This document shows positions 17,661 to 26,358 of a DNA stretch of 64,000 nucleotides, piece by piece. Numbering within the stretch: the stretch's first letter is position 1; every line of letters starts with the position of its first letter. Origin of the DNA: Olsenella uli (GTDB lineage: Bacteria > Actinomycetota > Coriobacteriia > Coriobacteriales > Atopobiaceae); contig NZ_JACJJK010000001.1 in the NCBI RefSeq assembly GCF_016899935.1, positions 248,001-312,000 of the forward strand, written 5' to 3'. A program made the position numbers and the translations under genes. The notes below the pieces were generated by a model. It did no database searches, was not told where the DNA came from, and worked only from the letters and a program-made list of their open reading frames with translations.

Positions 17661-17774
17661 GTTTCCCTCCCTTGAATCGTTGGAGCGCTGTCCATGGTGC
17701 GCCTTCCGGCTTCACGATTCCGTCATAGTCGCCTACCGCTAACCGCCATGAAACATACCGTTCACAGGAGCCGC

Positions 17775-17790
17775 GTGACGGAACCGTCAC
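17775..17790. promoter_or_regulatory. Dyad operator GTGACGGAACCGTCAC, probable autoregulatory site
   Basis: A 7-bp inverted repeat with a 2-bp centre lies about 25 bp before the TATACT -10 box (17814-17819) of the response-regulator gene. A near-identical dyad (GTGACGGATCAGTCAC) occurs at 19578-19593, just before the ABC transporter genes. Two such sites flanking one regulatory system suggest the response regulator binds them. Confidence 0.6.
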
Positions 17791-17813
17791 AAGATCGTGT
17801 CCGGGGCGCCTCG

Positions 17814-17819
17814 TATACT
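17814..17819 (+). promoter_or_regulatory. -10 box of the response-regulator operon
   Basis: TATACT lies 33 bp before the ATG at 17852 with a GAAGGACGG-type ribosome site in between. No clear -35 hexamer is present, consistent with activation from the dyad upstream. Confidence 0.55.
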
Positions 17820-17851
17820 CGTGACAGGACCCGAGGGAAGGACGGAAGGCC

Positions 17852-18532
17852 ATGCTGCGCATCCTGCTCGCCGAGGACGACCCGCTGATCGTCGAGGGGC
17901 TCTCCGAGTTGCTCGCCGGCGAGGGCTACGTCGTGGTCTCCTCCCCCACCCAGGCCGGCGCTGTGGAGCTGGCCTGCGCGCCGGGCGCCGACATCGCGCT
18001 CGCGCTCGTGGACCTGACGCTCGCCGAGGGCAGCGGCTTTGCCGTCTGCAACGCCATCAAGCACGTGACGCCCGAGGTCCCGGTGATCTTTCTCACCGCC
18101 GCCGACGACGAGCTCTCCACCGTGACGGGCCTCGGCCTCGGCGCGGACGACTACATCGCCAAGCCGTTCCGCCCGCGCGAGCTCGTGGCCCGCGTGCAGG
18201 CCGCCCTGCGCCGCGCGCGCCCGGAGCGCTCCGTGGCGCGCCTCGGCCCCGTGACCATCGACCTCGACCGCGCCCGCGCCGAGAAGGACGGCCGCGAGGT
18301 GCCGCTCTCGGCCCTGGAGTACCGCCTGCTCCTGCTTTTTGCCAAGAACGCGGGCAAGGTCGTCACCCGTGACATGATCCGCGACGCCCTCTGGGACGAC
18401 GCAGGCGCCTACGTGGAGGAGAACACGCTCTCGGTCTACATCAAGCGCCTGCGCGACAAGCTCGAGGACGACCCGGCCGACCCGCGCCTGATCGTCACCG
18501 TGCGCGGCCTGGGCTACCGGGCCGAGGGCTAG
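17852..18532 (+). CDS. OmpR-family response regulator
   Basis: This 226-residue two-domain regulator has a receiver domain (residues 1-118) with acidic pocket EDD, phospho-acceptor Asp54 in ALVDLTL, Thr in FLTAADD and Lys in YIAKPF. The winged-helix DNA-binding domain (about 130-226) has SALEYRLLLLFAKNAGKVVT and VYIKRLRDKLEDD. It precedes its sensor kinase by 20 bp, and an ABC transporter follows, as in antimicrobial-peptide-sensing modules of Firmicutes. The ligand or stress is unknown. Confidence 0.93.
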   Translation: MLRILLAEDDPLIVEGLSELLAGEGYVVVSSPTQAGAVELACAPGADIALALVDLTLAEGSGFAVCNAIKHVTPEVPVIFLTAADDELSTVTGLGLGADDYIAKPFRPRELVARVQAALRRARPERSVARLGPVTIDLDRARAEKDGREVPLSALEYRLLLLFAKNAGKVVTRDMIRDALWDDAGAYVEENTLSVYIKRLRDKLEDDPADPRLIVTVRGLGYRAEG

Positions 18533-18552
18533 ACGGGGCGGGCGAGAAGGAC

Positions 18553-19581
18553 ATGCTGCTGAGAAACCCCGAGGTACGTCGTCTGGTCGTCGCGTTTCTC
18601 GCCGTGGGCGGGGCGGGCGCGGCGGCGTCGTGGGCCCTCGCGGGGCCGGAGGCGGCCGCCGTGTGCGCCGCGTGCGCCGCGGTCCTTCTCGCCGTCACGC
18701 TGGCGGCCACGCGCAGGCGCTACCGGGCCATCGCGCGCATGGCCGCGCAGGTGGACGCCGCGCTGCACGGCGAGCGCGACGTGAGCTTCGAGCGGATGCG
18801 CGAGGGCGAGCTCGCGATCCTGGCCTCCGAGCTGGACAAGATGCGCAGCCGCCTGACCCTTGCCAACGAGGACCTGGAGCGCGAGAGAAACGCGCTCGCC
18901 GACGCGCTCGCCGACATATCGCACCAGCTCAAAACGCCGCTCACGAGCCTCTCGCTCATGACGGCGCTCGCGCGCGGCGCGCTCGTGGCGGACGGCGGGC
19001 ACCCGGGCGAGGTCGAGCGCCTGCGCACGATGGAGCGGCTCGAGGACCGCGTGGAATGGCTCGTCTCGTCCCTGCTCAAGCTCGCGCGCATCGACGCGGG
19101 CGTGGTGAGCTTCGCGCGCGGGCGCGTCGACGGCGAGGAGCTCGTCGAGCGCGCCACCGAGCCGCTCGCCGTGGCCTTTGACCTCGCGGGCGTGGAGCTC
19201 GTGCGCGAGGTCGAGCCGGACTCCGGCTTTGTGGGCGACCTCGCCTGGACGGCCGAGGCGCTCGAGAACGTGCTCAAGAACTGCCTGGAGCACACGCCGG
19301 CGGGCGGGAGCGTGAGCGTGCGGGCGAGCGAGGACGCGCTCGCCTTCCGCGTGCGCGTGGAGGACACCGGCCCCGGCATCGCCCCCGAGGACCTGCCGCA
19401 CGTCTTCGAGCGCTTCTATCGGGGCGGGGACGCCGGGTCGGAGGTCGACCCCGGCGGCGTGGGCATCGGGCTCGCGCTGGCGAGGAGCCTCGTCTGCGCG
19501 CAGGGCGGCTCCATCCGCGCGGGCCGCGCGGCCGACGGAGGCGCGGCGTTCGACCTCGTCTTCTTCAGGGCGACCGTGTGA
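18553..19581 (+). CDS. Sensor histidine kinase, two-TM intramembrane-sensing type
   Basis: This 342-residue kinase has two N-terminal membrane helices joined by only a few residues (about 12-30 and 33-52), so it has no real outside sensor domain, as in BceS/VraS-type intramembrane-sensing kinases. A HAMP-like linker follows, then the H-box DISHQLKTPLT (His near 123), N-box NVLKNCLEHT, G1 DTGPGIAPEDL and G2 GVGIGLALA. Such kinases commonly respond through a partner ABC permease, which fits the transporter encoded next. A CGAGAAGGAC motif copy ends at the base before the start codon and may double as part of a weak ribosome site. Confidence 0.92.
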   Translation: MLLRNPEVRRLVVAFLAVGGAGAAASWALAGPEAAAVCAACAAVLLAVTLAATRRRYRAIARMAAQVDAALHGERDVSFERMREGELAILASELDKMRSRLTLANEDLERERNALADALADISHQLKTPLTSLSLMTALARGALVADGGHPGEVERLRTMERLEDRVEWLVSSLLKLARIDAGVVSFARGRVDGEELVERATEPLAVAFDLAGVELVREVEPDSGFVGDLAWTAEALENVLKNCLEHTPAGGSVSVRASEDALAFRVRVEDTGPGIAPEDLPHVFERFYRGGDAGSEVDPGGVGIGLALARSLVCAQGGSIRAGRAADGGAAFDLVFFRATV

Positions 19582-19593
19582 CGGATCAGTCAC
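19578..19593. promoter_or_regulatory. Dyad operator GTGACGGATCAGTCAC before the ABC transporter genes
   Basis: This second copy of the dyad at 17775-17790 overlaps the kinase stop codon and lies 68 bp upstream of the ATPase start. A further CGCGTCACGCG follows at once. It is the expected place for a regulator site controlling the transporter independently of the kinase operon. Confidence 0.6.
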
Positions 19594-19660
19594 CCGCGCG
19601 TCACGCGGGCGCAGGCCGCCTCCCCCACCATAGAATCGTCAGCAGGGACAAGGAGGCGGC

Positions 19661-20341
19661 ATGGACATTCTGCGCATAGAGCACCTGACCAAGACCTACG
19701 GCAGCGGCGACACCGCCGTGCGCGCGCTCGACGACGTGAGCTTCTCGGTGGCGTCCGGCGAGTTTCTGGCCATCATCGGCAGCTCGGGCTCGGGCAAGTC
19801 GACGCTTCTGCACATGATCGGCGGCGTGGACCGGCCCACGTCCGGCACGGTGTTTCTGAACGGCGAGAACGTCTTCGAGCGCACCGACGAGCAGCTCGCC
19901 GTGTTCCGTCGGCGCGAGGTGGGCCTGGTCTACCAGTTCTACAACCTCGTGCCGGTGCTGGACGTGGTGGAGAACATGTGCCTGCCCGTGCTCATGGACG
20001 GCCGCGCGGTGAACGAGAGGCGCCTCACGGGCCTCATCCGCACGCTCGGCCTCGAGGGACGCGAGCACCACCTGCCCAACCAGCTCTCCGGCGGCCAGCA
20101 GCAGCGCGTGGCCATCGGGCGCGCCCTCATGAATGCGCCGGCCGTGGTGCTGGCGGACGAGCCCACCGGCAACCTCGACTCCAAGAACTCGGCCGAGATC
20201 ATGGCCCTGCTGCGCCGCTCCAACCGCGAGCTCGGCCAGACGCTGATCGTGATTACGCACGACGAGGACATCGCGCTCTCGGCCGACCGCGTGATCGCGC
20301 TCGAGGACGGCCGCGTCGCCTCCGACACGAGGGCGAGGTAG
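19661..20341 (+). CDS. ABC transporter ATPase, MacB/BceA-type
   Basis: This 226-residue ATPase has Walker A GSSGSGKST (about residue 43), the Q-loop in VYQFYNLVP, signature LSGGQQQR, Walker B VVLADEPTGNLD and switch ITHDEDIA. The DEPTGNLDS stretch and the short length mark the LolD/MacB/BceA group that works with FtsX-like permeases in export or removal of peptides and lipids at the membrane face. It ends 2 bp before its permease and follows the two-component genes. AAGGAGG lies at the start. Confidence 0.94.
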   Translation: MDILRIEHLTKTYGSGDTAVRALDDVSFSVASGEFLAIIGSSGSGKSTLLHMIGGVDRPTSGTVFLNGENVFERTDEQLAVFRRREVGLVYQFYNLVPVLDVVENMCLPVLMDGRAVNERRLTGLIRTLGLEGREHHLPNQLSGGQQQRVAIGRALMNAPAVVLADEPTGNLDSKNSAEIMALLRRSNRELGQTLIVITHDEDIALSADRVIALEDGRVASDTRAR

Positions 20342-20343
20342 CC

Positions 20344-23340
20344 ATGGCCAAGCACTTCCGGAACGTGGAAAAGGGACTGTCCCTTTTCCACGTCAACGTC
20401 TTCACCCGATTCACGCTGCGCTCCCTGCGCGCGAACCGCGTGCGGACCATGGTCACGATCGTGGGCGTCGCGCTGGCGACGGGCCTGCTCATGGCCGTGC
20501 TCGCGAGCGTCACGAGCCTCCAGGCGGCGCTCGTGAACTACGTGCGCTCGACGGACGGCGTCTGGCAGGAGTCGTTCAGAACCACCGACGACGCCACGCT
20601 CGGCAACCTGCGCACGCTCGCCGGCGACCACCTGGACCGCCTCGCCACCCGCCGCGACCTGGGCGCCGCCGCGCTCTCGGCCGACAACGCCAGCTACGCG
20701 GGCACCTACCTCGGCCTCTACGACCTGCCCGTAGAGAGCGCGGACACACCGCGCGCCGCCGGCGACACGGACTACCCGGTCTACCCTGCGCCCGAGGTCG
20801 AGGAGGGCCGCCTGCCCGAGAAGAGCGGTGAGATCGCCCTTCCCGCCTACCTGCGCAGCGAGAAGCTCACCGCCGGCGCCTCGCAGGTGAGCGGCGTGGA
20901 CGGCGGCGCCACCTCGGACGGCGAGCTCGCGCTCGGCAGCAAGGTGACGCTTGCGGCCGGCCGGCGCGTCTGGCTCGACGAGCCCGAGACGCCCATCGCC
21001 TCCGGACAGGCGTACAAGATTGACTACGGCTCCGGCACGGACGGGGGCGACGCTGCCGGCTCGGACGCCGAGAAGCCCCTCGAGACCCTGACCGACGTGG
21101 GCGCGCCGCGCACCTACACGGTGGTCGGCTTCGTGAACACGTCCTTCTCGGACGGCAGCGTGGCCTACGTCAACGGGGACGAGCCCGCAGCCACCGCCTC
21201 CGGTGACGTGGTGACGACCGCGTTCTTCTCGACCACCGGCTACGCCTCCAAGGACGAGCTCTCCGACCTCATGGAGCGCATCCTCGGCGTGGACGGCGAC
21301 TGGGTCAGCAACGACGGCCTGCTCACGTACCAGGGGCTCGACACCGGTCGGCAGATGACCAGCTCGCTCCAGATGTTCGCCGTCGTGCTCGCTGCGGTGA
21401 TCGTGGTGGCGGCCGTCTCGCTCATCTCCAACGCGTTCACGATCTCCATCTCCGAGCGCACGCGGCAGTTTGGCCTGCTCGCCTCGCTCGGGGCCTCGCG
21501 CCGGCAGCTCCGCCGCACGGTCTACACCGAGGCGGCCGTGATCGGTCTCCTCGGCATCCCGCTCGGCGTGGCGCTCGGCGTGGGCGGGGCGGCCGCGGCC
21601 TTTGCGCTCACGGCCGAGGGCTGGTCGATGATCGTGGGCAACGGCGTCACGGTGGGCCTCGTCCTGCGACCGACGGACTTCGTCCTCGCCGTGGCGCTCG
21701 GCGCGCTGGCGCTTCTGGTGAGCGCCCTCGTCCCGGCGCTGCGCGCGAGCCGCGTCTCGGCCGTGGACGCCATCCGGCAGGCCCAGGACGTGCGGCCGAG
21801 CAGACGCCTCCTGCGCGTGTTCCGGCGCCGCCGCGCCGCGATGGACGACTTCGCCGCGGACGGCCGGCGCCCGCGCGGCCTAGCGGCGCGCCTTGGCGGC
21901 ATGCCGGCGTTTCTCGCCCGACGCACGCTCGCGGTCTCCGCGTCCAAGTCCCGCACGGCCGCCGTGGCGCTCGCGATCTCCGTGGCGCTGCTCGTGACGG
22001 CCGGGCTGGTCAGCGACTACCTGGAGAGCGTCACGAGCTACGTTGACTACGACGGCAGCGCGGATCTGGAGGTCTACGTCAACACCCCCGCGACCACGAG
22101 CGCGGTCGCCGCAGACGCCGGCGCCGACCTGGCCGACATCACGGCCGACATCGCGCAGGTGCCGGGCGTCACGGACGTGAGCGGCATGGTGCGCGCGTAC
22201 GGCTCGGTGCACGTGGACCCCATGGACGTCAGGTGGGACGCGGTGGACACCTATGACGAGAGCGCCCCCTACGGCGTCTTCCAGCTGGACCGCCAGGGCT
22301 ACGGCAACGCCAGCTTCTGGCTCCTGGACGACGCCACGTGGCGCGCGTTCGCTGCGGACCAGGGCCTCACCGGCGACGCGGCGGACCCCACGCACCTGGG
22401 CTGCGTAGCCTTCAACGCCACGAACGCCAACAACGGCAGGACCTACGGCACGGTGGCGCCCCTCACCGGGGACGCCACGACGATCGACGTGCTGGTCCAG
22501 CCAGACGCCCTCGCGGACAACCAGTGGCTCGGCATGAGCGCTGACGGGACCTACGGACTGATCACCACGGACGAGCAGACCTACGAGGACACGTCCTTCT
22601 CGCCTGCCGACGAGCTGGGGCTGGACACCGTGAGCGTGCCCGTGACCGCCTACACGGACGACCTCGGCGCGCACTTTCCCGTGGGCAACCTCATGGTGGC
22701 GGACTCGAGCAGCCTCAACTTCGTGATGCCGACGAGCGCCGTGGTGGGAAGCAACCTCGCGAACGAGCTGCGCAACTCGCTCACCCAGTTCTACGCGAGC
22801 TTTGCCGAGGGCGCAGACGAGGACGCCGTGGTGGAGGGCATCCAGGAGCGGCTCGGCGGGCGTGACGACGTCAGCAGCGTGCAGGTCACGAACCTTGTCG
22901 AGATGCTGCGCCAGTACAACGCGACGACCTTCACCGTGAACGTCTTCCTCTACTGCTTCATCGCGATCACGATGGCGATCGCCGTAGCCAACGTCTTCAA
23001 CACCATCGCCTCCGGGCTCATGCTGCGCACGCGCGAGTTTGCGACGCTGCAATCCGTGGGCATGGGGCGGCGCAGCTTCCGCCGGATGATCTTCCTCGAG
23101 TGCGCGGACTTCGCGTGCAAGGGCCTGGTAGGCGGCGTGGCGCTGGCGGCTCTCGTCAACCTGGGGTTCTTCTCGGCGCTCTCCAGCTCCATCTCCACGC
23201 TCGCCTTTGAGATGCCATGGGGCCACGTGGCGCTGGCCTTTGCCGTGGTGGTCGCCGTGCTGGCGGCGAGCGCGGCCTACGCCCTCCACAAGACGCACGC
23301 GATGAACCTCGTGGAGGCGCTGCGGGCGGACGCGCTGTAG
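20344..23340 (+). CDS. Large FtsX-family ABC permease with two extracellular domains
   Basis: This 998-residue permease has two FtsX modules. The first helix is at about residues 35-57, followed by an outside domain of about 280 residues, then three helices (about 345-365, 398-420, 440-462). The second half repeats this: a helix near 540, an outside domain to about 845, and three helices (about 865-890, 920-945, 960-985). This 4+4 layout differs from BceB, which has one outside domain. With the ATPase at 19661 and the upstream two-component system it likely forms a detoxification or sensing module for membrane-active compounds. A perfect palindrome lies inside codons 8-17. Confidence 0.9.
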   Translation: MAKHFRNVEKGLSLFHVNVFTRFTLRSLRANRVRTMVTIVGVALATGLLMAVLASVTSLQAALVNYVRSTDGVWQESFRTTDDATLGNLRTLAGDHLDRLATRRDLGAAALSADNASYAGTYLGLYDLPVESADTPRAAGDTDYPVYPAPEVEEGRLPEKSGEIALPAYLRSEKLTAGASQVSGVDGGATSDGELALGSKVTLAAGRRVWLDEPETPIASGQAYKIDYGSGTDGGDAAGSDAEKPLETLTDVGAPRTYTVVGFVNTSFSDGSVAYVNGDEPAATASGDVVTTAFFSTTGYASKDELSDLMERILGVDGDWVSNDGLLTYQGLDTGRQMTSSLQMFAVVLAAVIVVAAVSLISNAFTISISERTRQFGLLASLGASRRQLRRTVYTEAAVIGLLGIPLGVALGVGGAAAAFALTAEGWSMIVGNGVTVGLVLRPTDFVLAVALGALALLVSALVPALRASRVSAVDAIRQAQDVRPSRRLLRVFRRRRAAMDDFAADGRRPRGLAARLGGMPAFLARRTLAVSASKSRTAAVALAISVALLVTAGLVSDYLESVTSYVDYDGSADLEVYVNTPATTSAVAADAGADLADITADIAQVPGVTDVSGMVRAYGSVHVDPMDVRWDAVDTYDESAPYGVFQLDRQGYGNASFWLLDDATWRAFAADQGLTGDAADPTHLGCVAFNATNANNGRTYGTVAPLTGDATTIDVLVQPDALADNQWLGMSADGTYGLITTDEQTYEDTSFSPADELGLDTVSVPVTAYTDDLGAHFPVGNLMVADSSSLNFVMPTSAVVGSNLANELRNSLTQFYASFAEGADEDAVVEGIQERLGGRDDVSSVQVTNLVEMLRQYNATTFTVNVFLYCFIAITMAIAVANVFNTIASGLMLRTREFATLQSVGMGRRSFRRMIFLECADFACKGLVGGVALAALVNLGFFSALSSSISTLAFEMPWGHVALAFAVVVAVLAASAAYALHKTHAMNLVEALRADAL
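20363..20393. repeat. Perfect 15-bp-stem palindrome inside the permease coding sequence
   Basis: The arms ACGTGGAAAAGGGAC and complement flank a single central base. The GGGAC-W-GTCCC core is the same as in the two hairpins at 31564-31590 and 31604-31630. Here it is read through in frame and encodes part of NVEKGLSLFHVNVF, ahead of the first membrane helix, so the repeat has been absorbed into the protein's N-terminus. Confidence 0.85.
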
Positions 23341-23346
23341 GCGGCG

Positions 23347-23385
23347 CGGCCTCGGCCTGCGGCGACTCGCGGGCCGGGGCCGTTT
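23347..23385 (+). terminator. Terminator after the permease operon
   Basis: CGGCCTCGGCC (23347-23357) pairs with GGCCGGGGCCG (23372-23382) with one mismatched pair and is followed by TTT. It lies 6 bp after the permease stop, and a CGAGAAGAAC motif follows at 23394. Confidence 0.55.
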
Positions 23386-23415
23386 GCATGAGGCGAGAAG
23401 AACGAGGGGCCGCCG

Positions 23416-24066
23416 CTACCCCAGGATCGCGGCGGGGAGCTCGGCCAGGCCGTCGAGCACCGCGGCGCACAGGGCGGTCACGTCAGGGTCGGCCTCTGCC
23501 CACTCCGGGACCAGGTAGGTGACCATCCCCGCCGCGAGAGCCGCACGCGCACCGTTCATCGAGTCCTCCACCGCCGCGCACGCCTCGGGCGCGACGACCA
23601 GACGGCGCGCCGCCTCCAGATAGATGTCCGGCGCGGGCTTGGAACGCTCGATCTCGTCGCCGAAGGTCATGGCCGAGAAGAACGGCGTCATGCCGAAGCG
23701 GTCCATCTCCTTCTGGGCGTGCGCGCGCTCCGTGGTCGTGGCGAGGGCGAGCGTGACGCCCGCCTCGGCGAGCGCCCGCAGCGCCTCGAGCGCGCCCTCA
23801 CGCGGCGCGAGGATCTCGTCCTCGAGCGCGAAGAAGAGCTCGCGCTGGTGAGCGAAGAGGCGGTCGGTGAGGCGCTCGTCGCCGAACTCCTCGTTGATCA
23901 TCGCGCGCGCGTTGGGGATGCTGCAGCCCACGAAGGCGTTCCAGATGCGCCCCGGGACGTCGAGCCCCAGATCGGCCGCCGCGCGACGCCACGCCGTCTG
24001 GCTCACCCGCTCCGTGTCGATGAGCGTGCCGTCCATGTCAAAGATCACTGCCTGGGGCGTGGGCAT
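23416..24066 (-). CDS. HAD hydrolase, beta-phosphoglucomutase-like
   Basis: This 216-residue HAD enzyme has motif I VIFDMDGTLIDTE, motif II ALATTTERA, Lys in RSKPAPDIYLEAARR and motif IV AVEDSMNGARAA. The SKPAPDIYLEAA and EDSxNG patterns are those of beta-phosphoglucomutase and related sugar-phosphate phosphatases. The mutase-specific residues cannot be confirmed here, so a phosphatase is equally likely. It converges with the permease operon. A TACAAT box at 24105-24110 lies about 40 bp upstream. Confidence 0.85.
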   Translation of the reverse strand: MPTPQAVIFDMDGTLIDTERVSQTAWRRAAADLGLDVPGRIWNAFVGCSIPNARAMINEEFGDERLTDRLFAHQRELFFALEDEILAPREGALEALRALAEAGVTLALATTTERAHAQKEMDRFGMTPFFSAMTFGDEIERSKPAPDIYLEAARRLVVAPEACAAVEDSMNGARAALAAGMVTYLVPEWAEADPDVTALCAAVLDGLAELPAAILG

Positions 24067-24104
24067 CAGCGTCCTCTCCGTCGCGCCGTCCGTTCCGACG
24101 CCGC

Positions 24105-24110
24105 ATTGTA
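24105..24110 (-). promoter_or_regulatory. -10 box of the HAD gene
   Basis: Read on the minus strand the bases are TACAAT, preceded by TATA, about 40 bp before the start at 24066. No clear -35 is seen; the hairpin at 24118-24155 lies in that region. Confidence 0.5.
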
Positions 24111-24117
24111 TACGAAA

Positions 24118-24155
24118 GCGCCCCTCTCGCCGCGCGGAACGGACGAGAGGGGCGT
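24118..24155. terminator. Hairpin terminator of the SPFH gene
   Basis: GCGCCCCTCTCG pairs with CGAGAGGGGCG over 11 bp with a GC-rich loop of about 14 nt. It is 17 bp past the stop of the SPFH gene on the minus strand and is followed in that direction by CTTTCG. Confidence 0.6.
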
Positions 24156-24171
24156 CACCCGGGTCGCTCCC

Positions 24172-25128
24172 CTACTGTTGCGGACGGGCCGGCGGGACGC
24201 TCGCGTCGCGCCCGGCGGCGCCGGCGGCGAGCATCTGCTCGAACATGCCCGCCGTCTGCGTGAAGTCGCTCGGCAGCACGACCGTCGCGGCCTTGCCCGT
24301 CTTGGCGAACTCGCCCATCATCTCGGTCCACTGCGTGAACATGAAGAGCTGGTTGGCCTCGGCGGCCGAGACGCCCGTCTCCTGGATCGTGGCGAGCGAG
24401 TCGGAGATGCCGGCGGCGATGGCCTTGCGCTGGTTGGCGATGCCCTCGCCGGACTTCTCCATGGCCTCGGCCTCGGCCTGTGCCTCGGTCACGCGGCGGA
24501 TGCGGTCGGCCTCGGCGAGGTCCTGCGCCGCGGCCTTGGTGCGCTGGGCGGCGTTGATCTGGTTCATGGAGTCCTCGACCTCGGCCGGCAGCGCGATCTT
24601 GGTGATGAGCGTGGAGACGAGCGTGAAGCCATAGGCGGCCATCTGCTCGGACACGGTGGCGTTGACGTCCTTGGCGATGTCGTCCTTCTTGGCGAAGACC
24701 TCGTCCAGCGTGTAGACGGGGATCGACGAGCGCAGCGCGTCGGTGATGAAGTCGCGCATCTGCGCCACGGGCTGCTGCAGCATGTAGTAGCTCTTGTAGA
24801 CGCCGGACTGCTGCGGCATGGCGCCCGTCTCGTAGCTCACGTGGTACTGCGCGGAGATCTCGAGGCCGATGGTGACGTTGTCCTCGGTCTTGACGTCGAT
24901 GTTGAAGCCGTTCTTCATGGTGCGCAGGGAGACCGTCGCGGCCTTGCGGTCCACGAACGGGATCTTGGCGTGGAAGCCCGCGCCCACGATGCGGTAGAAC
25001 TTGCCCAGCCGCTCGATGATGACGGCGTGCTGCTGCTTGACCACGTAGAACAGGTTGCCGGTGACGATGCCCACGATCACGAAGACCACGACCAGGGCGA
25101 CGAGAAAACCGAGAAGACCCTCAAACAT
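24172..25128 (-). CDS. SPFH/Band 7 membrane protein (QmcA/stomatin-like)
   Basis: This 318-residue protein has one N-terminal membrane helix (about residues 5-27), then a band-7 domain with QQHAVIIERLGKF, the GFHAKIPFVDR segment and TKIALPAEVEDSMN near 190, then a coiled-coil of Ala/Glu-rich helices (AEADRIRRVTEAQAEAEAME). These proteins form large ring or cage assemblies at the inner membrane, often with proteases or in membrane microdomains. No NfeD or protease partner is adjacent. The C-terminus ends in a Pro/Arg-rich tail. Confidence 0.9.
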   Translation of the reverse strand: MFEGLLGFLVALVVVFVIVGIVTGNLFYVVKQQHAVIIERLGKFYRIVGAGFHAKIPFVDRKAATVSLRTMKNGFNIDVKTEDNVTIGLEISAQYHVSYETGAMPQQSGVYKSYYMLQQPVAQMRDFITDALRSSIPVYTLDEVFAKKDDIAKDVNATVSEQMAAYGFTLVSTLITKIALPAEVEDSMNQINAAQRTKAAAQDLAEADRIRRVTEAQAEAEAMEKSGEGIANQRKAIAAGISDSLATIQETGVSAAEANQLFMFTQWTEMMGEFAKTGKAATVVLPSDFTQTAGMFEQMLAAGAAGRDASVPPARPQQ

Positions 25129-25185
25129 ATGCGCTCCCTAGAACGGCTTACGTTCCCCTAGCATACCCATCCACCGTGACGACAA

Positions 25186-25191
25186 TATACT
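25186..25191 (+). promoter_or_regulatory. -10 box of the anchored-protein gene
   Basis: TATACT lies 34 bp before the ATG at 25226; an AAGGGGG ribosome site lies between. No clear -35 hexamer is seen. Confidence 0.5.
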
Positions 25192-25225
25192 GGGAAGGGC
25201 AAAAGGCCGTAAGAAGGGGGTCAGC

Positions 25226-26248
25226 ATGCCACGCTTCACGTTCTCGGACCGGGACGACGCCCAGGTGGACCCCTTCAGCGCCGGCGACCCGGTCATGCCC
25301 GGTGACGAGCTGACGTGGACGGGCGACGAGGGCCACGATGGCGTCGGGGGCGGCGAGGAGCCCGACTACGCCCCGCACGGCGAGCCGGGCGGCGAGCCCC
25401 ACAAGCGGGACGACAACTACCGGGCGCCCACCACGCGCGCTCACGGCTACGATGCGCCGTCGACCGAGGGCACACCCGCTCGCAGGGGCGTCCGACACCC
25501 GATGCACAGGCGCCGCCGCGGCTGCGGGTGCGCGGCCCTGATCGTCAGCATGGTCCTCGTCGTCATCGCCCTCGGCGGGGCGTTCGTTGAGTGGGTCGCG
25601 ACCGAGGGGACGAGCCTCTCGGACAGCATCAACGAATTCCTGGACGGCGACGGCGTCACCTTCGACGACTACGTCTCCGACGGCGACACCGACTGGCGTG
25701 ACACCGCCGACGAGCTCGACCGGGCGGCGGGCGAGGCCGTCGAGCGGCGGCTGGACGAGCTTCTCGCCGACCCTGCCGCCGGGCCCCTGCACGACCGCGT
25801 CGCCGCCTACCTCGACGAGGAGCTCCAGTTCTGGGAGGGCCGCACGGCCGCCGAGCTCGGTATCGACGCCGACGCTTGGGCGACGTGGGCGCTCACGGAC
25901 ACCACCTACGAGCTCAGCAGCGTCTACGCCTACGACGACGGAACGGGCTCGGCCTACTTCGACACCGAGGCGCGCGACCTCTCTGGCATCATCAGCGAGG
26001 CGGACACGGAGCTCTCCAGCTATCTCGGCGAGCGCGGCCTCATCGTCCGGGACGGCGAGGAGCCGGCCCCGCTGAGCGAGGAGCAGCGCGCGGAGGTCGC
26101 CACCCTCTGGCAGGACGCCTGCGAGCGGGCCGCCGGGTCCCCGCATGACTCGTTCGTCAGCGTCGAGCTCACGCGCATTGACGGCGTCTGGACCGTCGAC
26201 GAGGAGTCGCTCGACGAGGCCTTCCGGAGCGCGCTCTACCTCCTCTAG
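25226..26248 (+). CDS. Hypothetical single-pass membrane protein
   Basis: I recognise no domain in this 340-residue protein. The first 90 residues are acidic and Gly/Pro-rich, ending in an Arg-rich patch (MHRRRRGCGC). One membrane helix follows (about 97-118, AALIVSMVLVVIALGGAFVE). The remaining 220 residues are acidic and should lie outside the cell, with several Trp and Tyr residues but no catalytic motif. The positive residues before the helix predict an inside N-terminus. The gene stands alone with its own -10 box. Confidence 0.65.
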   Translation: MPRFTFSDRDDAQVDPFSAGDPVMPGDELTWTGDEGHDGVGGGEEPDYAPHGEPGGEPHKRDDNYRAPTTRAHGYDAPSTEGTPARRGVRHPMHRRRRGCGCAALIVSMVLVVIALGGAFVEWVATEGTSLSDSINEFLDGDGVTFDDYVSDGDTDWRDTADELDRAAGEAVERRLDELLADPAAGPLHDRVAAYLDEELQFWEGRTAAELGIDADAWATWALTDTTYELSSVYAYDDGTGSAYFDTEARDLSGIISEADTELSSYLGERGLIVRDGEEPAPLSEEQRAEVATLWQDACERAAGSPHDSFVSVELTRIDGVWTVDEESLDEAFRSALYLL

Positions 26249-26358
26249 CGCCGACGAGGCCAAACGCAGTTTCTGCGAGAACGCGCGCGTCGCGGCGCGC
26301 GGCCCGGTCGCGCGGGCTACCATGTTCCGGCCGGAAACGGATTGGGACGGGAGGCGAC

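Noticed and set aside
17852-23340. Naming the two-component/ABC module BceRSAB
   Set aside because: The kinase and ATPase fit, but the permease is 998 residues with two outside domains, unlike BceB. Bacitracin sensing cannot be claimed.
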